A DNA stretch of 25,690 bases from Muribaculaceae bacterium. Lineage in GTDB: Bacteria > Bacteroidota > Bacteroidia > Bacteroidales > Muribaculaceae. The position numbers and the translations under genes are program-made. The notes under the pieces were generated by a model, which saw nothing but the letters and a program-made list of their open reading frames with translations, did not search any database and had not been told where the DNA came from. This document shows positions 7,372 through 16,809 of the stretch, in pieces (the stretch's first letter is position 1; each line of letters begins with the position of its first letter). Where the stretch lies: NCBI GenBank assembly GCA_029060585.1, contig JAIDTS010000242.1:1-25690 (forward strand), in the 5' to 3' direction.

Positions 7372-8764
7372 AATAACAGTTATAGGAATCGGTCCCGGCG
7401 GACTTGACGATATGACGACAAAGGCAAGGAACGCAATTCGAGATAGCAGGATTATTGTAGGTTATAAGTATTATATTCCGTTCATACAGTCTCTGATAAG
7501 CGGCGATACGGAAATAATACAGAACGGAATGCGTCAGGAGCGTGACCGTATAGTGAAGGCTTTCGAGATTGCTGACAGTGGCAGGAATGTGTCTGTCGTA
7601 AGTTCCGGTGATGCCGGTATCTACGGTATGGCTCCGCTCGTCTATGAGATGCTTCGGGAGAGAAGTTCGGAAATAGAAGTGGAGGTGATACCCGGAATCA
7701 GCGCCTTCCAGAAAGCTGCCTCATTGCTCGGGGCACCGGTAGGACATGATTTCTGCGTCATATCGCTCAGCGATCTGATGACTCCGTGGGCTGCGATAGA
7801 GAAGCGTATTAAGGCGGCTGCTGAGGCCGATTTCGTGACGGCTGTCTATAATCCCAAAAGCCACGGCAGATATTGGGAACTATATCGTTTGAAAGAATTG
7901 TTTCTTGAATATAGAGATTCTGACACTCCTGTAGGATATGTTCGTCAGGCAGGAAGAGAGGAGCAGAAAGTCACACTAACTACATTGGGATCTTTTGATC
8001 CCGAAGATGTGGATATGTTTACGGTAGTCATTATAGGCAATTCTCAGACTTATACGTTTGATGGCCATATGGTGACGCCCAGAGGGTATTATGGTTCGGA
8101 AACTCAGTCTGACACAGGTGTGGGACAGGCGATAATGATCGAGAGTTTTCGGACTATTGAGCGGGAACTTGCGGAGCCTGAGATGCCGATTGGCAGGAAA
8201 TGGCCACTTCTGCACGCTATTCATACTACGGCCGATTTCGACATGGAGAATATCGTGAAGGTTGATGATGGCGCCGTTGAACGTATCTTTGATACCTTGT
8301 CATCAGGAAGAGTCCGGACTATTGTTACGGATGTGACGATGGCGGCCTCCGGAATAAGGAAAGGTGCTTTGGAGCGCCTCGGAATCTCTGTGAAATGCTA
8401 TTTGTCTGATCCGAGGACTGCTGAATTTGCCAAGAAGGCGGGGATAACCCGTACTCAGGCTGGAATACGCCTTGCTGTAGCTGATCATCCGGATGCCCTT
8501 TATGTATTCGGTAACGCTCCGACGGCTCTTATGGAACTATGTGCCCTGATACGCTCCGGGAAGGCAAGACCGTGCGGCATAATAGCGGCTCCGGTCGGTT
8601 TCGTGCATGTCTGTGAGAGCAAGCACATGGTCAAGCCATTCAAGGATATTCCAAAGATAATAGTAGAGGGGAGAAAAGGGGGAAGCAATCTCGCCGCAAC
8701 CCTTGTCAATTCCATACTCTGCTGGCCCGATGCAGAGCAGTTAAGACCCGGAAGAGATGTCTGA
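7361..8764 (+). CDS. cobJ: CbiH/CobJ-CbiC/CobH fusion: precorrin-3B C17-methyltransferase and precorrin-8 methylmutase
   Basis: A 467-residue fusion of two corrin-ring enzymes. Residues 1-245 are a SAM-dependent methyltransferase of the CobJ/CbiH family: VIGIGPGG (7-14), VVSSGDAGIYGMA (79-91), VIPGISAFQKAA (109-120), AVYNPKS (161-167) and YVRQAGREEQ (193-202). This part methylates C17 with ring contraction. Residues about 250-467 are a CbiC/CobH methylmutase with HAIHTTADFD (285-294), whose His288 matches the catalytic His, then VTDVTMAASGI (322-332), FGNAPTAL (383-390) and PVGFVHVCESK (411-421). This part moves the C11 methyl group to C12. The two activities are not consecutive in the pathway, so the fusion may fix stoichiometry rather than channel directly. 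Both catalytic regions look intact. Confidence 0.95.
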   Translation: MKSKITVIGIGPGGLDDMTTKARNAIRDSRIIVGYKYYIPFIQSLISGDTEIIQNGMRQERDRIVKAFEIADSGRNVSVVSSGDAGIYGMAPLVYEMLRERSSEIEVEVIPGISAFQKAASLLGAPVGHDFCVISLSDLMTPWAAIEKRIKAAAEADFVTAVYNPKSHGRYWELYRLKELFLEYRDSDTPVGYVRQAGREEQKVTLTTLGSFDPEDVDMFTVVIIGNSQTYTFDGHMVTPRGYYGSETQSDTGVGQAIMIESFRTIERELAEPEMPIGRKWPLLHAIHTTADFDMENIVKVDDGAVERIFDTLSSGRVRTIVTDVTMAASGIRKGALERLGISVKCYLSDPRTAEFAKKAGITRTQAGIRLAVADHPDALYVFGNAPTALMELCALIRSGKARPCGIIAAPVGFVHVCESKHMVKPFKDIPKIIVEGRKGGSNLAATLVNSILCWPDAEQLRPGRDV

Positions 8765-9944
8765 GAAGAAGTTTATCGTCATAGGACTGTCCGATAGCCG
8801 CAGTCAGTGGTTTACTCCGGAAGTGAGGGCGTTAATCGCTTCAGGTCACGTCTTTTCCGGTGGCAGACGTCATCATGAGATCGTGAAAGATCTTTTGCCG
8901 TCAGACTGTGTATGGATTGATATTGTAGTTCCTCTGGATAAAGTGTGGGTAGAATATGCCCAATACGGCAAGATTGTGGTATTTGCCTCAGGAGATCCAT
9001 TATTTTATGGCTTTGCCGCCACACTGAGGCGTGAGTTCCCTGATTGCCATATGAAAGTATATCCGGCGTTCAATTCACTTCAGATGCTGGCCCACCGCAT
9101 GCTTATTCCGTATGCTGATATGGTGAATGTCTCGGTTACGGGTAGACCATGGAAAGGACTTGATGCGGCCGTCATTAGGCAGTGTCCGCTTATAGGTGTC
9201 TTGACCGACCATAAAAAGGGTCCTGCGGAGATCGCCGGAAGGTTGCTCGAATATGGATATGACAATTATATGATGACGGTCGGAGAGAATCTTGGGAATG
9301 AGGACGCGGAACTTGTCAGTTCTCTTTCGCTTGAAGAGGCCTCAAGGAAAGCTTTTTCTCACCCGAACTGCGTGATTCTTACCAAGACATATTCCCGAAA
9401 GAGATATTTCGGTATCCCCGAGACGGAATTTTTCCATCTCGAGGGGAGGAGCAACATGATAACGAAGATGCCCGTCAGGCTTCTTTCCCTCTCCATGCTT
9501 GACCTTTATGGCAAAAATACTCTTTGGGATATCGGTTTCTGTACAGGTTCTGTTTCAATTGAGGCCAAACTGCAGTTTCCTTCGCTTGAAGTGGTTGCGT
9601 TTGAGCGTAGGGAAGAATCAAGGGAACTTCTCCTTGAGAACTGCCGTAAATTCGGAACTCCGGGAATAACAGGAGTGATCGGAGACTTCATGAACTGTGA
9701 TGTCAGTCGCTATAGCTCTCCCGATGCTGTGTTTATAGGTGGACATGGTGGGCGGCTTGAGGAGATGGTCTGTCGAATATATATGGTTTTAAACAAGGGC
9801 GGAGTAATTGTATTTAACTCTGTCAGCGCGGAAAGTTGCCATATATTCCGTAGCTCCGTTGAATCCTGTGGGGGCGTCATTGAAGCTGAACACAAACTGA
9901 TTTTGGATAATCATAATCCGATAACAATACTGAAAGCAAAATGA
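8757..9944 (+). CDS. cbiET: CbiE-CbiT (CobL-like) precorrin-6Y/cobalt-precorrin-7 C5,C15-methyltransferase, decarboxylating
   Basis: The 395-residue protein joins CbiE (about 1-205) and CbiT (about 215-395), like CobL. CbiE shows the tetrapyrrole methylase fold with KFIVIGLSDS at the N-terminus, VFASGDPLFYGFAATL (75-90), PAFNSLQMLAHR (103-114) and LTDHKKGPAEIA (149-160). CbiT begins after YFGIPETEF and carries the SAM site LWDIGFCTGSVSIE (256-269). In most CbiT proteins this motif reads DIGAGTGS, so the GA pair is replaced by FC here. The enzyme methylates C5 and C15 and removes the acetate carboxyl at C12. Start ATG 8757 overlaps the previous stop by 8 bp and the gene ends with ATGA into the next. 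Confident assignment. Confidence 0.95.
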   Translation: MSEKKFIVIGLSDSRSQWFTPEVRALIASGHVFSGGRRHHEIVKDLLPSDCVWIDIVVPLDKVWVEYAQYGKIVVFASGDPLFYGFAATLRREFPDCHMKVYPAFNSLQMLAHRMLIPYADMVNVSVTGRPWKGLDAAVIRQCPLIGVLTDHKKGPAEIAGRLLEYGYDNYMMTVGENLGNEDAELVSSLSLEEASRKAFSHPNCVILTKTYSRKRYFGIPETEFFHLEGRSNMITKMPVRLLSLSMLDLYGKNTLWDIGFCTGSVSIEAKLQFPSLEVVAFERREESRELLLENCRKFGTPGITGVIGDFMNCDVSRYSSPDAVFIGGHGGRLEEMVCRIYMVLNKGGVIVFNSVSAESCHIFRSSVESCGGVIEAEHKLILDNHNPITILKAK

Positions 9945-11710
9945 AATATATAGTTTATATAAACGATGCCGGACTTAAGTTAGGAGAGATAATACAGAAA
10001 GAAAAGTCCGATTACGTACTTATCGACCAAAAAACGTTCTCTTCTGTTGATAAATCTGCAATAGAGGCAATTATTTTTATAGGTGCTTTGGGGATATGTG
10101 TACGGATGATAGCTCCTATGGTTAATGACAAATACACGGATCCGGCTGTAATTTGTGTTGATAGTGTCGGCCGCAATGCCATATCTGTTCTTTCCGGCCA
10201 TGTAGGTGGTGCCAACAGGCTGTGTGAGGAGGTGGCTCACATTATTGGAGCGAGACCTGTCGTTACTACTCAGAGTGACAACACAGGAGTATGGAAACTT
10301 GACATTTTGGGAAAGTGCATGGGCTGGGAAACCGATGCAACACGAGCTGAAATGAATCAAGCAATAGCTACGCTTGTCAATGGCAAGTCGGTAGGGCTTC
10401 TCCTCGATATCCGCGACAAAGGAACAGATTACTTGGAGTCAACTCTTCCTTCCAATGTTTCTGTGATCACTGATCGAACAGATATGACCCAATATCAACT
10501 GATTATAGCAGTGACCCCATATGTTTATAATTTTGATACCCCTACTCTCTACTATCGGCCGTTGGTGTTGAATCTTGGCATTGGTTGTCGACGTGATTGC
10601 AATCCGGAAGGAGTGGCTGAGTATATAGGAAAGACTTTGGTTGAGAATGGTATCAGCCCTAAGGCAATAAAGTCAGTTTCCACAATAGATTTGAAGAAAG
10701 ATGAGCCTCTCCTTGCTGAACTTTGCAAGTGGCAAAACATTCATTTCTGTAACGTATATACAGCCAATCAACTTGCAGGTATAGTTGTGCCAAATCCTTC
10801 GGAGAAGGTGATGGAAGTGACAGGCGTTCCGGGGGTTGCGGAAAGCTGTGCCATAAAATCTGCTGATTATGGGAAAATTATTCTTGAGAAGCATAAAGGC
10901 AAGATTTCTGAAGACTCCGATTTCACTTTTGCCGTCGCTCTTGATAAAGGCGCGTTGCGTGGAGGTCACATTGAGATCGTTGGAGCCGGTCCGGGCGATC
11001 CTGAACTCGTGTCGGTGCGTGGAAAGCGTTTCCTTGAGCAAGCTGACCTCATCTTATATGCCGGAAGTCTGGTCCCTATAGAATTGACTTATTATGCAAA
11101 GCCCGGTTGCGTGGTAAGAAGTTCAGCCTCTATGAATCTTGAAGAGCAGTTTGCTTTGATGAAGGAGTTTTATGATAGAGATAAACTCATCGTTCGTCTC
11201 CATACAGGCGACCCTTGCATCTATGGCGCGATTCAAGAACAGATGGCTTACTTCGACCGATATGGCATGAACTACCATATTACCCCGGGTATTTCCTCAT
11301 TCCAGGCAGCCGCTGCAGCTTTGAAATCGCAGTTTACTATTCCCGAGAAAGTGCAGACAATTATTCTGACGAGAGGGGAGGGTCGCACTCCAATGCCGGA
11401 AAAAGAGCAGCTCCATAAACTTGCAGCCTCTCAAAGCACTATGTGCATATATCTGAGTGCAGGTATAGTAGATGATGTGCAGCGTGAACTTCTTATGGCA
11501 TATCCCCCGGAGACACCTGTAGCTGCTTGCTATAAGCTTACCTGGAAAGAAGAGAAGATCTATCGTGGTCAGCTCAAGGATCTTGCTAAGATAGTACATG
11601 AGAATAAGCTTACTCTGACGACTCTTCTTGTGGTCGGCGAAGCGATTGACAATCGTGAAGGTCTGTCACGCCTATATAATGAAAGTTTCAAGCATCTTTT
11701 CAGAAAATGA
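9941..11710 (+). CDS. cbiG-cobM: CbiG-CbiF fusion: cobalt-precorrin-5A hydrolase and precorrin-4 C11-methyltransferase
   Basis: A 589-residue fusion. Residues 1 to about 320 are CbiG: GALGICVRMIAPMVNDKYTD (48-67) and SVLSGHVGGAN (82-92) in the N-terminal half, then LVLNLGIGCRR (208-218) and TGVPGVAESCAI (294-305) in the C-terminal domain. CbiG opens the C20 delta-lactone and releases acetaldehyde in the anaerobic route. Residues from about 342 are CbiF/CobM: HIEIVGAGPGDPELVSVRG (343-361), LYAGSLVP, LHTGDPCIYGAIQEQM, then TPGISSFQAAAAAL, LTRGEGRTPMP and YLSAG. CbiF methylates C11 just before CbiG acts, so these are consecutive steps joined in one chain in reverse order. CbiG is a marker of the early-cobalt pathway. 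Joined to its neighbours by ATGA overlaps on both sides. Confidence 0.96.
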   Translation: MKYIVYINDAGLKLGEIIQKEKSDYVLIDQKTFSSVDKSAIEAIIFIGALGICVRMIAPMVNDKYTDPAVICVDSVGRNAISVLSGHVGGANRLCEEVAHIIGARPVVTTQSDNTGVWKLDILGKCMGWETDATRAEMNQAIATLVNGKSVGLLLDIRDKGTDYLESTLPSNVSVITDRTDMTQYQLIIAVTPYVYNFDTPTLYYRPLVLNLGIGCRRDCNPEGVAEYIGKTLVENGISPKAIKSVSTIDLKKDEPLLAELCKWQNIHFCNVYTANQLAGIVVPNPSEKVMEVTGVPGVAESCAIKSADYGKIILEKHKGKISEDSDFTFAVALDKGALRGGHIEIVGAGPGDPELVSVRGKRFLEQADLILYAGSLVPIELTYYAKPGCVVRSSASMNLEEQFALMKEFYDRDKLIVRLHTGDPCIYGAIQEQMAYFDRYGMNYHITPGISSFQAAAAALKSQFTIPEKVQTIILTRGEGRTPMPEKEQLHKLAASQSTMCIYLSAGIVDDVQRELLMAYPPETPVAACYKLTWKEEKIYRGQLKDLAKIVHENKLTLTTLLVVGEAIDNREGLSRLYNESFKHLFRK

Positions 11711-13500
11711 TACTTGTTTTCGGAGGGACGACGGAAGGTCGTATGGCAGTAGAGACGCTCGATGAGGGTGTAGGCCACTATTTCTACTCAACGCGTGGAG
11801 ATCTTCAGAAGATAGAATGTGCTCATGGCGAGCATGTTCATGGCGCTATGACACAGTCGGACATGGTAGATTTCTGTCGATCCAACTCGATACGTCTGGT
11901 GATAGATGCGGCGCATCCGTTTGCTTCCTCCCTGCATTCCACTATTCACAGGGTCAGTCGTGAACTCGGCATCCCTGTCATAAGGTTTGAGCGCAGATAC
12001 CCGTCTGTTGACTACGAAGACACTGTGTGGTGCGATGATTTTGAGGAGGCAGTGAAAGTCATGGAGAATTCAGGAATTGAAAGGCTTCTTGCTCTTACAG
12101 GGGTGCAGACAATAAAAAGGCTAAAACCTTATTGGATTAGGCATGAGACGTGGTTCCGTATACTGAAGCGCCAAGAGTCTGTCGATACGGCAGCTCGTGA
12201 AGGATTCCCGGTAGAAAGGTTGGTTTATTACGATGACGCTTCAATGGATTCATTGATACGCACCATTCAGCCCGATGCAATGATAACCAAGGAAAGCGGA
12301 GAGAGCGGAGGCTTCATGGAAAAGATCGAAGCTGCCGGACGCCATTCGGTAAAGGTGTTTGTTGTAAGACGTCCGAAACTGCCCGAAGGTTTTGTCGTCG
12401 TCGACGGCCGTCACGGACTGCGTCGGGAGATTGAAAGGCTGTTGCCTGAGTTTTATCCGTTGCATACAGGACTTACGACGGGCTCCTGTGCCACAGCGGC
12501 TGCAAAGGCTGCCCTAATGGGGCTGTTGACCCGGAAAAAGGTTGAGGAAGTTGGATTTAGGATTCCTGACGGTGAGACTTTGCATATGCCTGTCGAATCA
12601 GTGGCAATCGAAGAAGATTCGGCTACTGCCAGTGTGGTCAAGGATGCTGGAGACGATCCTGACGTCACTGATAAGGCTCTGATATCTGTAAAGGTATCGT
12701 TTGCGGGCCATGAAGGAATAAGCTTCTTTGGTGGAGAAGGTATAGGGACCGTAACATTGCCGGGTCTGGGACTTCCAGTAGGTGAGGCTGCCATAAATCC
12801 TGTTCCGCGTTCAATGATGGTTGCCGAGCTTTCGGATCTCTACAATGGAGGTCTCGACGTGACAGTTTCTCTTGAAGGTGGAAAAGGACTTGCGGAAAAG
12901 ACTTTCAATCCGAGGGTAGGAGTCGTGGGTGGCGTCTCAATTATAGGCACATCCGGCATAGTGCGTCCATTCTCCCACGAAGCGTTTCTGGAGTCGATCC
13001 GAAGGGAGATGAACGTGGCATTGGCCAATGGTTGCGGGATGGTAGTCGTCAATTCCGGAGGAAAAAGCGAGAAATACATGAAGTCTCTTTTCCCACATCT
13101 TCCGCAACAGGCTTTTATCCATTACGGCAACGCTGTCGGAGAGACTATGGGAATAGCGATGGAGTGTGGAGTTCGGCATCTGATAATCGGGCTCATGTTA
13201 GGAAAAGCTGTGAAACTCGCGGAAGGCAATATGGATACTCATAGCCATAAGGTGACGTTCAACCGTGAATTCCTTAAATCCTTGGCAGAGGAATGCGGTT
13301 GTTCGGAAGATTCAAAGGATGTGATGGACAGTGTGTCTCTCGCAAGGGAACTTCCCTCGCTTCTGAGCGAAACGGATGCCGCGCGCTTTTTTCCCGGGCT
13401 TTTAAGACGCTGTCATTCGCATTGCTCAAGAATTTTTAAAGGAAGACTGGATGCCGTCCTCATCGCTGACGACGGCAGGATATTAAGTAAGACATGTTGA
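11707..13500 (+). CDS. cobK-cbiD: CbiJ-CbiD fusion: precorrin-6A reductase and cobalt-precorrin-5B C1-methyltransferase
   Basis: A 597-residue fusion. Residues 1 to about 245 are CbiJ/CobK: the nucleotide-binding start MILVFGGTTEGR (1-12), STRGD, VIDAAHPFA (65-73), RFERRYP (93-99) and TKESGESGG (194-202). This part reduces a corrin-ring double bond with NAD(P)H. Residues from about 252 are CbiD: LHTGLTTGSCATAAAKAAL (252-270), then FNPRVGVVGGVSIIGTSGIV and the late FVHYGN-like IHYGNAVGETM. CbiD is the anaerobic C1-methyltransferase and shares no fold with the other ring methylases. The activities are consecutive in the pathway but again in reverse order along the chain. The TGA stop overlaps the next gene's ATG (TGATG). 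Confidence 0.96.
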   Translation: MILVFGGTTEGRMAVETLDEGVGHYFYSTRGDLQKIECAHGEHVHGAMTQSDMVDFCRSNSIRLVIDAAHPFASSLHSTIHRVSRELGIPVIRFERRYPSVDYEDTVWCDDFEEAVKVMENSGIERLLALTGVQTIKRLKPYWIRHETWFRILKRQESVDTAAREGFPVERLVYYDDASMDSLIRTIQPDAMITKESGESGGFMEKIEAAGRHSVKVFVVRRPKLPEGFVVVDGRHGLRREIERLLPEFYPLHTGLTTGSCATAAAKAALMGLLTRKKVEEVGFRIPDGETLHMPVESVAIEEDSATASVVKDAGDDPDVTDKALISVKVSFAGHEGISFFGGEGIGTVTLPGLGLPVGEAAINPVPRSMMVAELSDLYNGGLDVTVSLEGGKGLAEKTFNPRVGVVGGVSIIGTSGIVRPFSHEAFLESIRREMNVALANGCGMVVVNSGGKSEKYMKSLFPHLPQQAFIHYGNAVGETMGIAMECGVRHLIIGLMLGKAVKLAEGNMDTHSHKVTFNREFLKSLAEECGCSEDSKDVMDSVSLARELPSLLSETDAARFFPGLLRRCHSHCSRIFKGRLDAVLIADDGRILSKTC

Positions 13501-14774
13501 TGAAGAAGAATTCATTTCTGATAGCGGCGACTGCGTCTGGAAGCGGCAAGACAACCCTTTCGTTGGGCCTGATGAAAGCCCTCTCGCGAAGGGGACTGAC
13601 GGTCCAGCCGTTTAAATGCGGTCCCGACTATATAGATACCCAATACCATACGCTGGCTACAGGGCGAGGCTCTATAAATCTGGATCTATTTATGTCGTCG
13701 GAAAGGCATGTGAAGGAGATCTACAGCCTCTATGGAGCCGACAGCGATGTAAATGTTGTGGAGGGAGTCATGGGAATGTTCGACGGTTATGACAGGATGC
13801 AAGGAAGCAGTGCTGAGCTCGCAATGAAACTGGATCTTCCGGTTGTACTCCTTGTCAACGCTGCATCCACGGCGTTCTCGGTAGCCGCGACCATATATGG
13901 ATTCACCCGTTTTCGCAGTGATGTAAAAGTCGCAGGCGTGATTTTCAATCGCGTCGCATCGGAAAACCACTATACTTTCCTTAAGGATGCATGCGCCGAG
14001 ATCGGTATTCCTTCCTTAGGTTATATCCGCAAGAACGATGCTCTGAAGACACCATCTCGTCATTTAGGCCTGTCTCTTGATTCTATCGCCGAAATCGAAC
14101 GATTTATCGCGGCGGCTGCCGATGAGGTGGAGCGAAATGTAGATATCGACGCGCTTCTTTCTCTTACAGTGGGAGATTTTCATCATTCTGAGCCTATCGG
14201 AAGTATGGTTTGTGATAGGGTGGTCGCTGTGGCAAAGGACGAGGCGTTCAACTTTATCTATCCAGTCAATATCGAAGCGTTCCGGAGCAGGATTGTTTAC
14301 TTTTCTCCGCTTCGTGACACGTCGCTTCCGGAAGCGGATTTGGTCTATATTCCGGGAGGTTATCCCGAATTGTTTGCAGAGCAACTGGAGCAGAACTCCG
14401 GAATGCGTAAGGCTGTAAGGGAATTCGCGGAATCGGAAGGGAAAATATTGGCGGAATGCGGAGGCATGATATATCTGGCCGAAGAGATAGACGGCAAAAA
14501 GATGTGTGGTGTTTTCCCGCTTAAGTCGTCTATGGAGAATGCTCGGTTGAAATTAGGTTATAGAAAGGTCGTTTTTCCTGAATTGAATATAAAGGGACAT
14601 GAATTTCATTATTCCGATACTGTTCCAGTAGAGAATATTCCATCCGTTGCGCAGCAGTTCAATGTGAAGGGAATGCCGGTGGCCACTCCTGTATATAGAT
14701 ACCGCAATACTTTTGCAGGCTACACTCATCTTTATTGGGGAGAGACCGATATATTTAAACTTTGGAACCTATGA
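13500..14774 (+). CDS. cbiA: Cobyrinate a,c-diamide synthase
   Basis: Glutamine- and ATP-dependent amidation of the a and c carboxylates of cobyrinic acid. The N-terminal dethiobiotin-synthetase-like domain has the P-loop ASGSGKTT (12-19), QPFKCGPDYIDT (36-47) and VVEGVMGMFDG (86-96). The C-terminal glutaminase domain shows YIPGGYPELFAE (283-294), the nucleophile Cys320 in LAECGGMIYL and GHEFHYSD with His367/His370. Length, 424 residues, is usual for CbiA rather than the longer CbiP. An alternative ATG at 13494 adds two residues; 13500 is preferred because it makes a TGATG overlap with the preceding stop. The downstream adenosyltransferase ATG overlaps its stop. Confidence 0.95.
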   Translation: MKKNSFLIAATASGSGKTTLSLGLMKALSRRGLTVQPFKCGPDYIDTQYHTLATGRGSINLDLFMSSERHVKEIYSLYGADSDVNVVEGVMGMFDGYDRMQGSSAELAMKLDLPVVLLVNAASTAFSVAATIYGFTRFRSDVKVAGVIFNRVASENHYTFLKDACAEIGIPSLGYIRKNDALKTPSRHLGLSLDSIAEIERFIAAAADEVERNVDIDALLSLTVGDFHHSEPIGSMVCDRVVAVAKDEAFNFIYPVNIEAFRSRIVYFSPLRDTSLPEADLVYIPGGYPELFAEQLEQNSGMRKAVREFAESEGKILAECGGMIYLAEEIDGKKMCGVFPLKSSMENARLKLGYRKVVFPELNIKGHEFHYSDTVPVENIPSVAQQFNVKGMPVATPVYRYRNTFAGYTHLYWGETDIFKLWNL

Positions 14775-15343
14775 ACAGAATATACACAAGAACGGGTGAT
14801 AAGGGTATGACTGCTATTCATGGTGGATTGCGGGTGCCTAAGACTGACATGCGCATAGAGGCTAACGGCACTCTCGACGAGCTTAATGTTGCTGTCGGAG
14901 CGATCCGGACATCGTTGCCTTCCGATCATATCTGGCAGACAAAGCTGCGTGAGATACAGCTCAATCTCATGGCTCTTATGAGTCTTGTGGCAACATTGAG
15001 TGGACAGCGTGTACACAATCCCAACCATCTTCCGGATACGTTGGTAGGTGATCTGGAGCACTGGATTGATGATATCAATTCGCAATGTACGCCTCCCGAC
15101 TGTTTTGTCCTCCCCGGAGGAACGTCGTTGGCATCTTTGATCCATCAGGCGAGAGTGACCGCAAGGAGGGCGGAGCGGAATCTATGGCATCTTACTGAGC
15201 TTGATCCTGTGCCTGAGAATATTCTTAAGTATATCAACCGTCTGTCTGACCTCTTCTTCATAATGGCACGTTATGAACTCCAGCATTCCGGTTGCATGGA
15301 GGAAGTGTGGCGTGAATTTGGATATAAACGAAAACTGAAATGA
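14771..15343 (+). CDS. pduO: PduO-type corrinoid adenosyltransferase
   Basis: Transfers the adenosyl group of ATP to reduced cob(I)yrinate or cobalamin. The product, 190 residues from ATG 14771, starts with the PduO ATP-binding pattern IYTRTGDKG (4-12), followed by RIEANGTLDELN and the family motifs ARVTARRAERN and INRLSDLFFIMAR near the C-terminus. An upstream in-frame TTG at 14762 would add three residues, but the ATG overlaps the CbiA stop as ATGA and is preferred. It is the PduO family, not the unrelated CobA/BtuR family. Its place between cbiA and cbiP fits adenosylation of the a,c-diamide before the remaining amidations. A reductase that supplies Co(I) is needed; the PepSY protein at 21547-22617 is a speculative candidate for an upstream Co(III) reduction. 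Confidence 0.94.
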   Translation: MNRIYTRTGDKGMTAIHGGLRVPKTDMRIEANGTLDELNVAVGAIRTSLPSDHIWQTKLREIQLNLMALMSLVATLSGQRVHNPNHLPDTLVGDLEHWIDDINSQCTPPDCFVLPGGTSLASLIHQARVTARRAERNLWHLTELDPVPENILKYINRLSDLFFIMARYELQHSGCMEEVWREFGYKRKLK

Positions 15344-16809
15344 AAAGACTGTCACCTATTATGTTGGCCGGGACGGGAAGCGATGTGGGCAAAAGCCTCA
15401 TCGCGACTGGCCTATGCCGTATTTTTCTTCAGGACGGATATTCTCCGGCCCCTTTCAAGGCCCAGAATATGGCTCTAAATTCCTATGCCACTCCGGATGG
15501 GCTCGAAATCGGCAGGGCGCAGGCAGTCCAGGCTGAGGCTGCCGGAATTCCATGTTCTTCCGACATGAATCCGATCCTTTTGAAACCGTCCGGTGAGCAT
15601 ACCTCGCAGGTCGTGCTGAATGGGAAACCCTCCGGCAATAGAGATGCCTATTCCTATTTCCGTAAGGAGGGGAAAGATGAATTGCGCAGGCTGGCCCATG
15701 AGGCGTTCGATCGTCTCTCATCCTGTTATAATCCCATTGTGCTCGAGGGGGCGGGGAGTATTTCCGAACTGAATCTGCGTGATGGAGACATTGTCAATAT
15801 ATCAATGGCCCGTTACGCCGATGCGGATGTGATTCTGGTAGCCGATATCGACAGAGGAGGGGTCTTCGCAAGTGTATATGGATCGGTGATGTTGCAGACC
15901 CCTGAAGACCGAAAGCGTATCAAGGGAATAATCATCAATAAGTTCCGGGGTGATCTGAGGTTGTTTGAGAGTGGCCGGCGGTTGTTGGAGGAATTATGTG
16001 GAATTCCGGTTCTCGGAGTAGTGCCGATGGCGAGCCATATAAAGATTGAGGAGGAGGATTCAGTAGCTCTTGCGAATAAAGACAAGTCGGTGATTGGAGA
16101 TAAGGTAAAGGTAGGAGTTGTGACTTTGCCGCATATATCCAATTTCACTGATTTCAACGTGCTTGAGCGTCATCCGGAGGTGAGCCTTTTTTATATTACT
16201 ACTCCGGAAGAGATAGATGAAGCCGACATTGTCATAATTCCAGGAAGTAAGAATACACTGGCGGATCTCAATCATCTTCGCAAAAGAGGTTTTGCCGGCA
16301 GGATAATCCGTGCGAGGGAGGCGGGAAAGAGTGTTATCGGAATATGTGGAGGATATCAGATGATGGGAACTATGATATCAGATCCGGATGGAGTGGAGGG
16401 AGAGATCAGACAGTTGCCGGGGTTGGGACTCCTGCCTGTCTCCACCGTTCTCACCGGAAACAAGACTACTCGGCAGGTTAAATTCCGTCTTCTTGATTCG
16501 GAGGAAATTTGTGAAGGTTATGAAATTCATATGGGACATACTGAATCCTATTCTCCATTGACGCATGATATTGAAGGCGCCCAAGATGGATGTTTCGTTG
16601 ATGAGCGCTGTTTTGGCTCCTATATACATGGAATTCTAGACAATCCGGTGGTATTGGATTATGTTTTAGATCCATATCGGAGCCTCAATTCAATGACTGA
16701 TTTTGACTACCATGCTTTTAAGGAGTCGCAGTATGACGCACTGGCCGCTTGGCTGAGGAAATATGTGGATATAGAAGGTCTCTATAAAATAATGACGAAT
16801 CATGATTGA
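15340..16809 (+). CDS. cbiP: Adenosylcobyric acid synthase (glutamine-hydrolysing)
   Basis: Amidates the b, d, e and g side chains of adenosylcobyrinate a,c-diamide to make cobyric acid. The 489 residues show the P-loop GTGSDVGKS (11-19), FKAQNMALNSY (39-49), GRAQAVQAEAAGI (58-70), the long conserved MNPILLKP with HTSQVVLNG (76-95), VLEGAGSISELNL (134-146) and VADIDRGGVFASVYG (167-181). The class I glutaminase domain has Cys336 in IGICGGYQMMG and His430 in SYIHGIL. The order of domains and the length are normal for CobQ/CbiP. The gene starts with ATGA overlap and its end overlaps cobD by 8 bp. No oddity seen. Confidence 0.96.
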   Translation: MKRLSPIMLAGTGSDVGKSLIATGLCRIFLQDGYSPAPFKAQNMALNSYATPDGLEIGRAQAVQAEAAGIPCSSDMNPILLKPSGEHTSQVVLNGKPSGNRDAYSYFRKEGKDELRRLAHEAFDRLSSCYNPIVLEGAGSISELNLRDGDIVNISMARYADADVILVADIDRGGVFASVYGSVMLQTPEDRKRIKGIIINKFRGDLRLFESGRRLLEELCGIPVLGVVPMASHIKIEEEDSVALANKDKSVIGDKVKVGVVTLPHISNFTDFNVLERHPEVSLFYITTPEEIDEADIVIIPGSKNTLADLNHLRKRGFAGRIIRAREAGKSVIGICGGYQMMGTMISDPDGVEGEIRQLPGLGLLPVSTVLTGNKTTRQVKFRLLDSEEICEGYEIHMGHTESYSPLTHDIEGAQDGCFVDERCFGSYIHGILDNPVVLDYVLDPYRSLNSMTDFDYHAFKESQYDALAAWLRKYVDIEGLYKIMTNHD

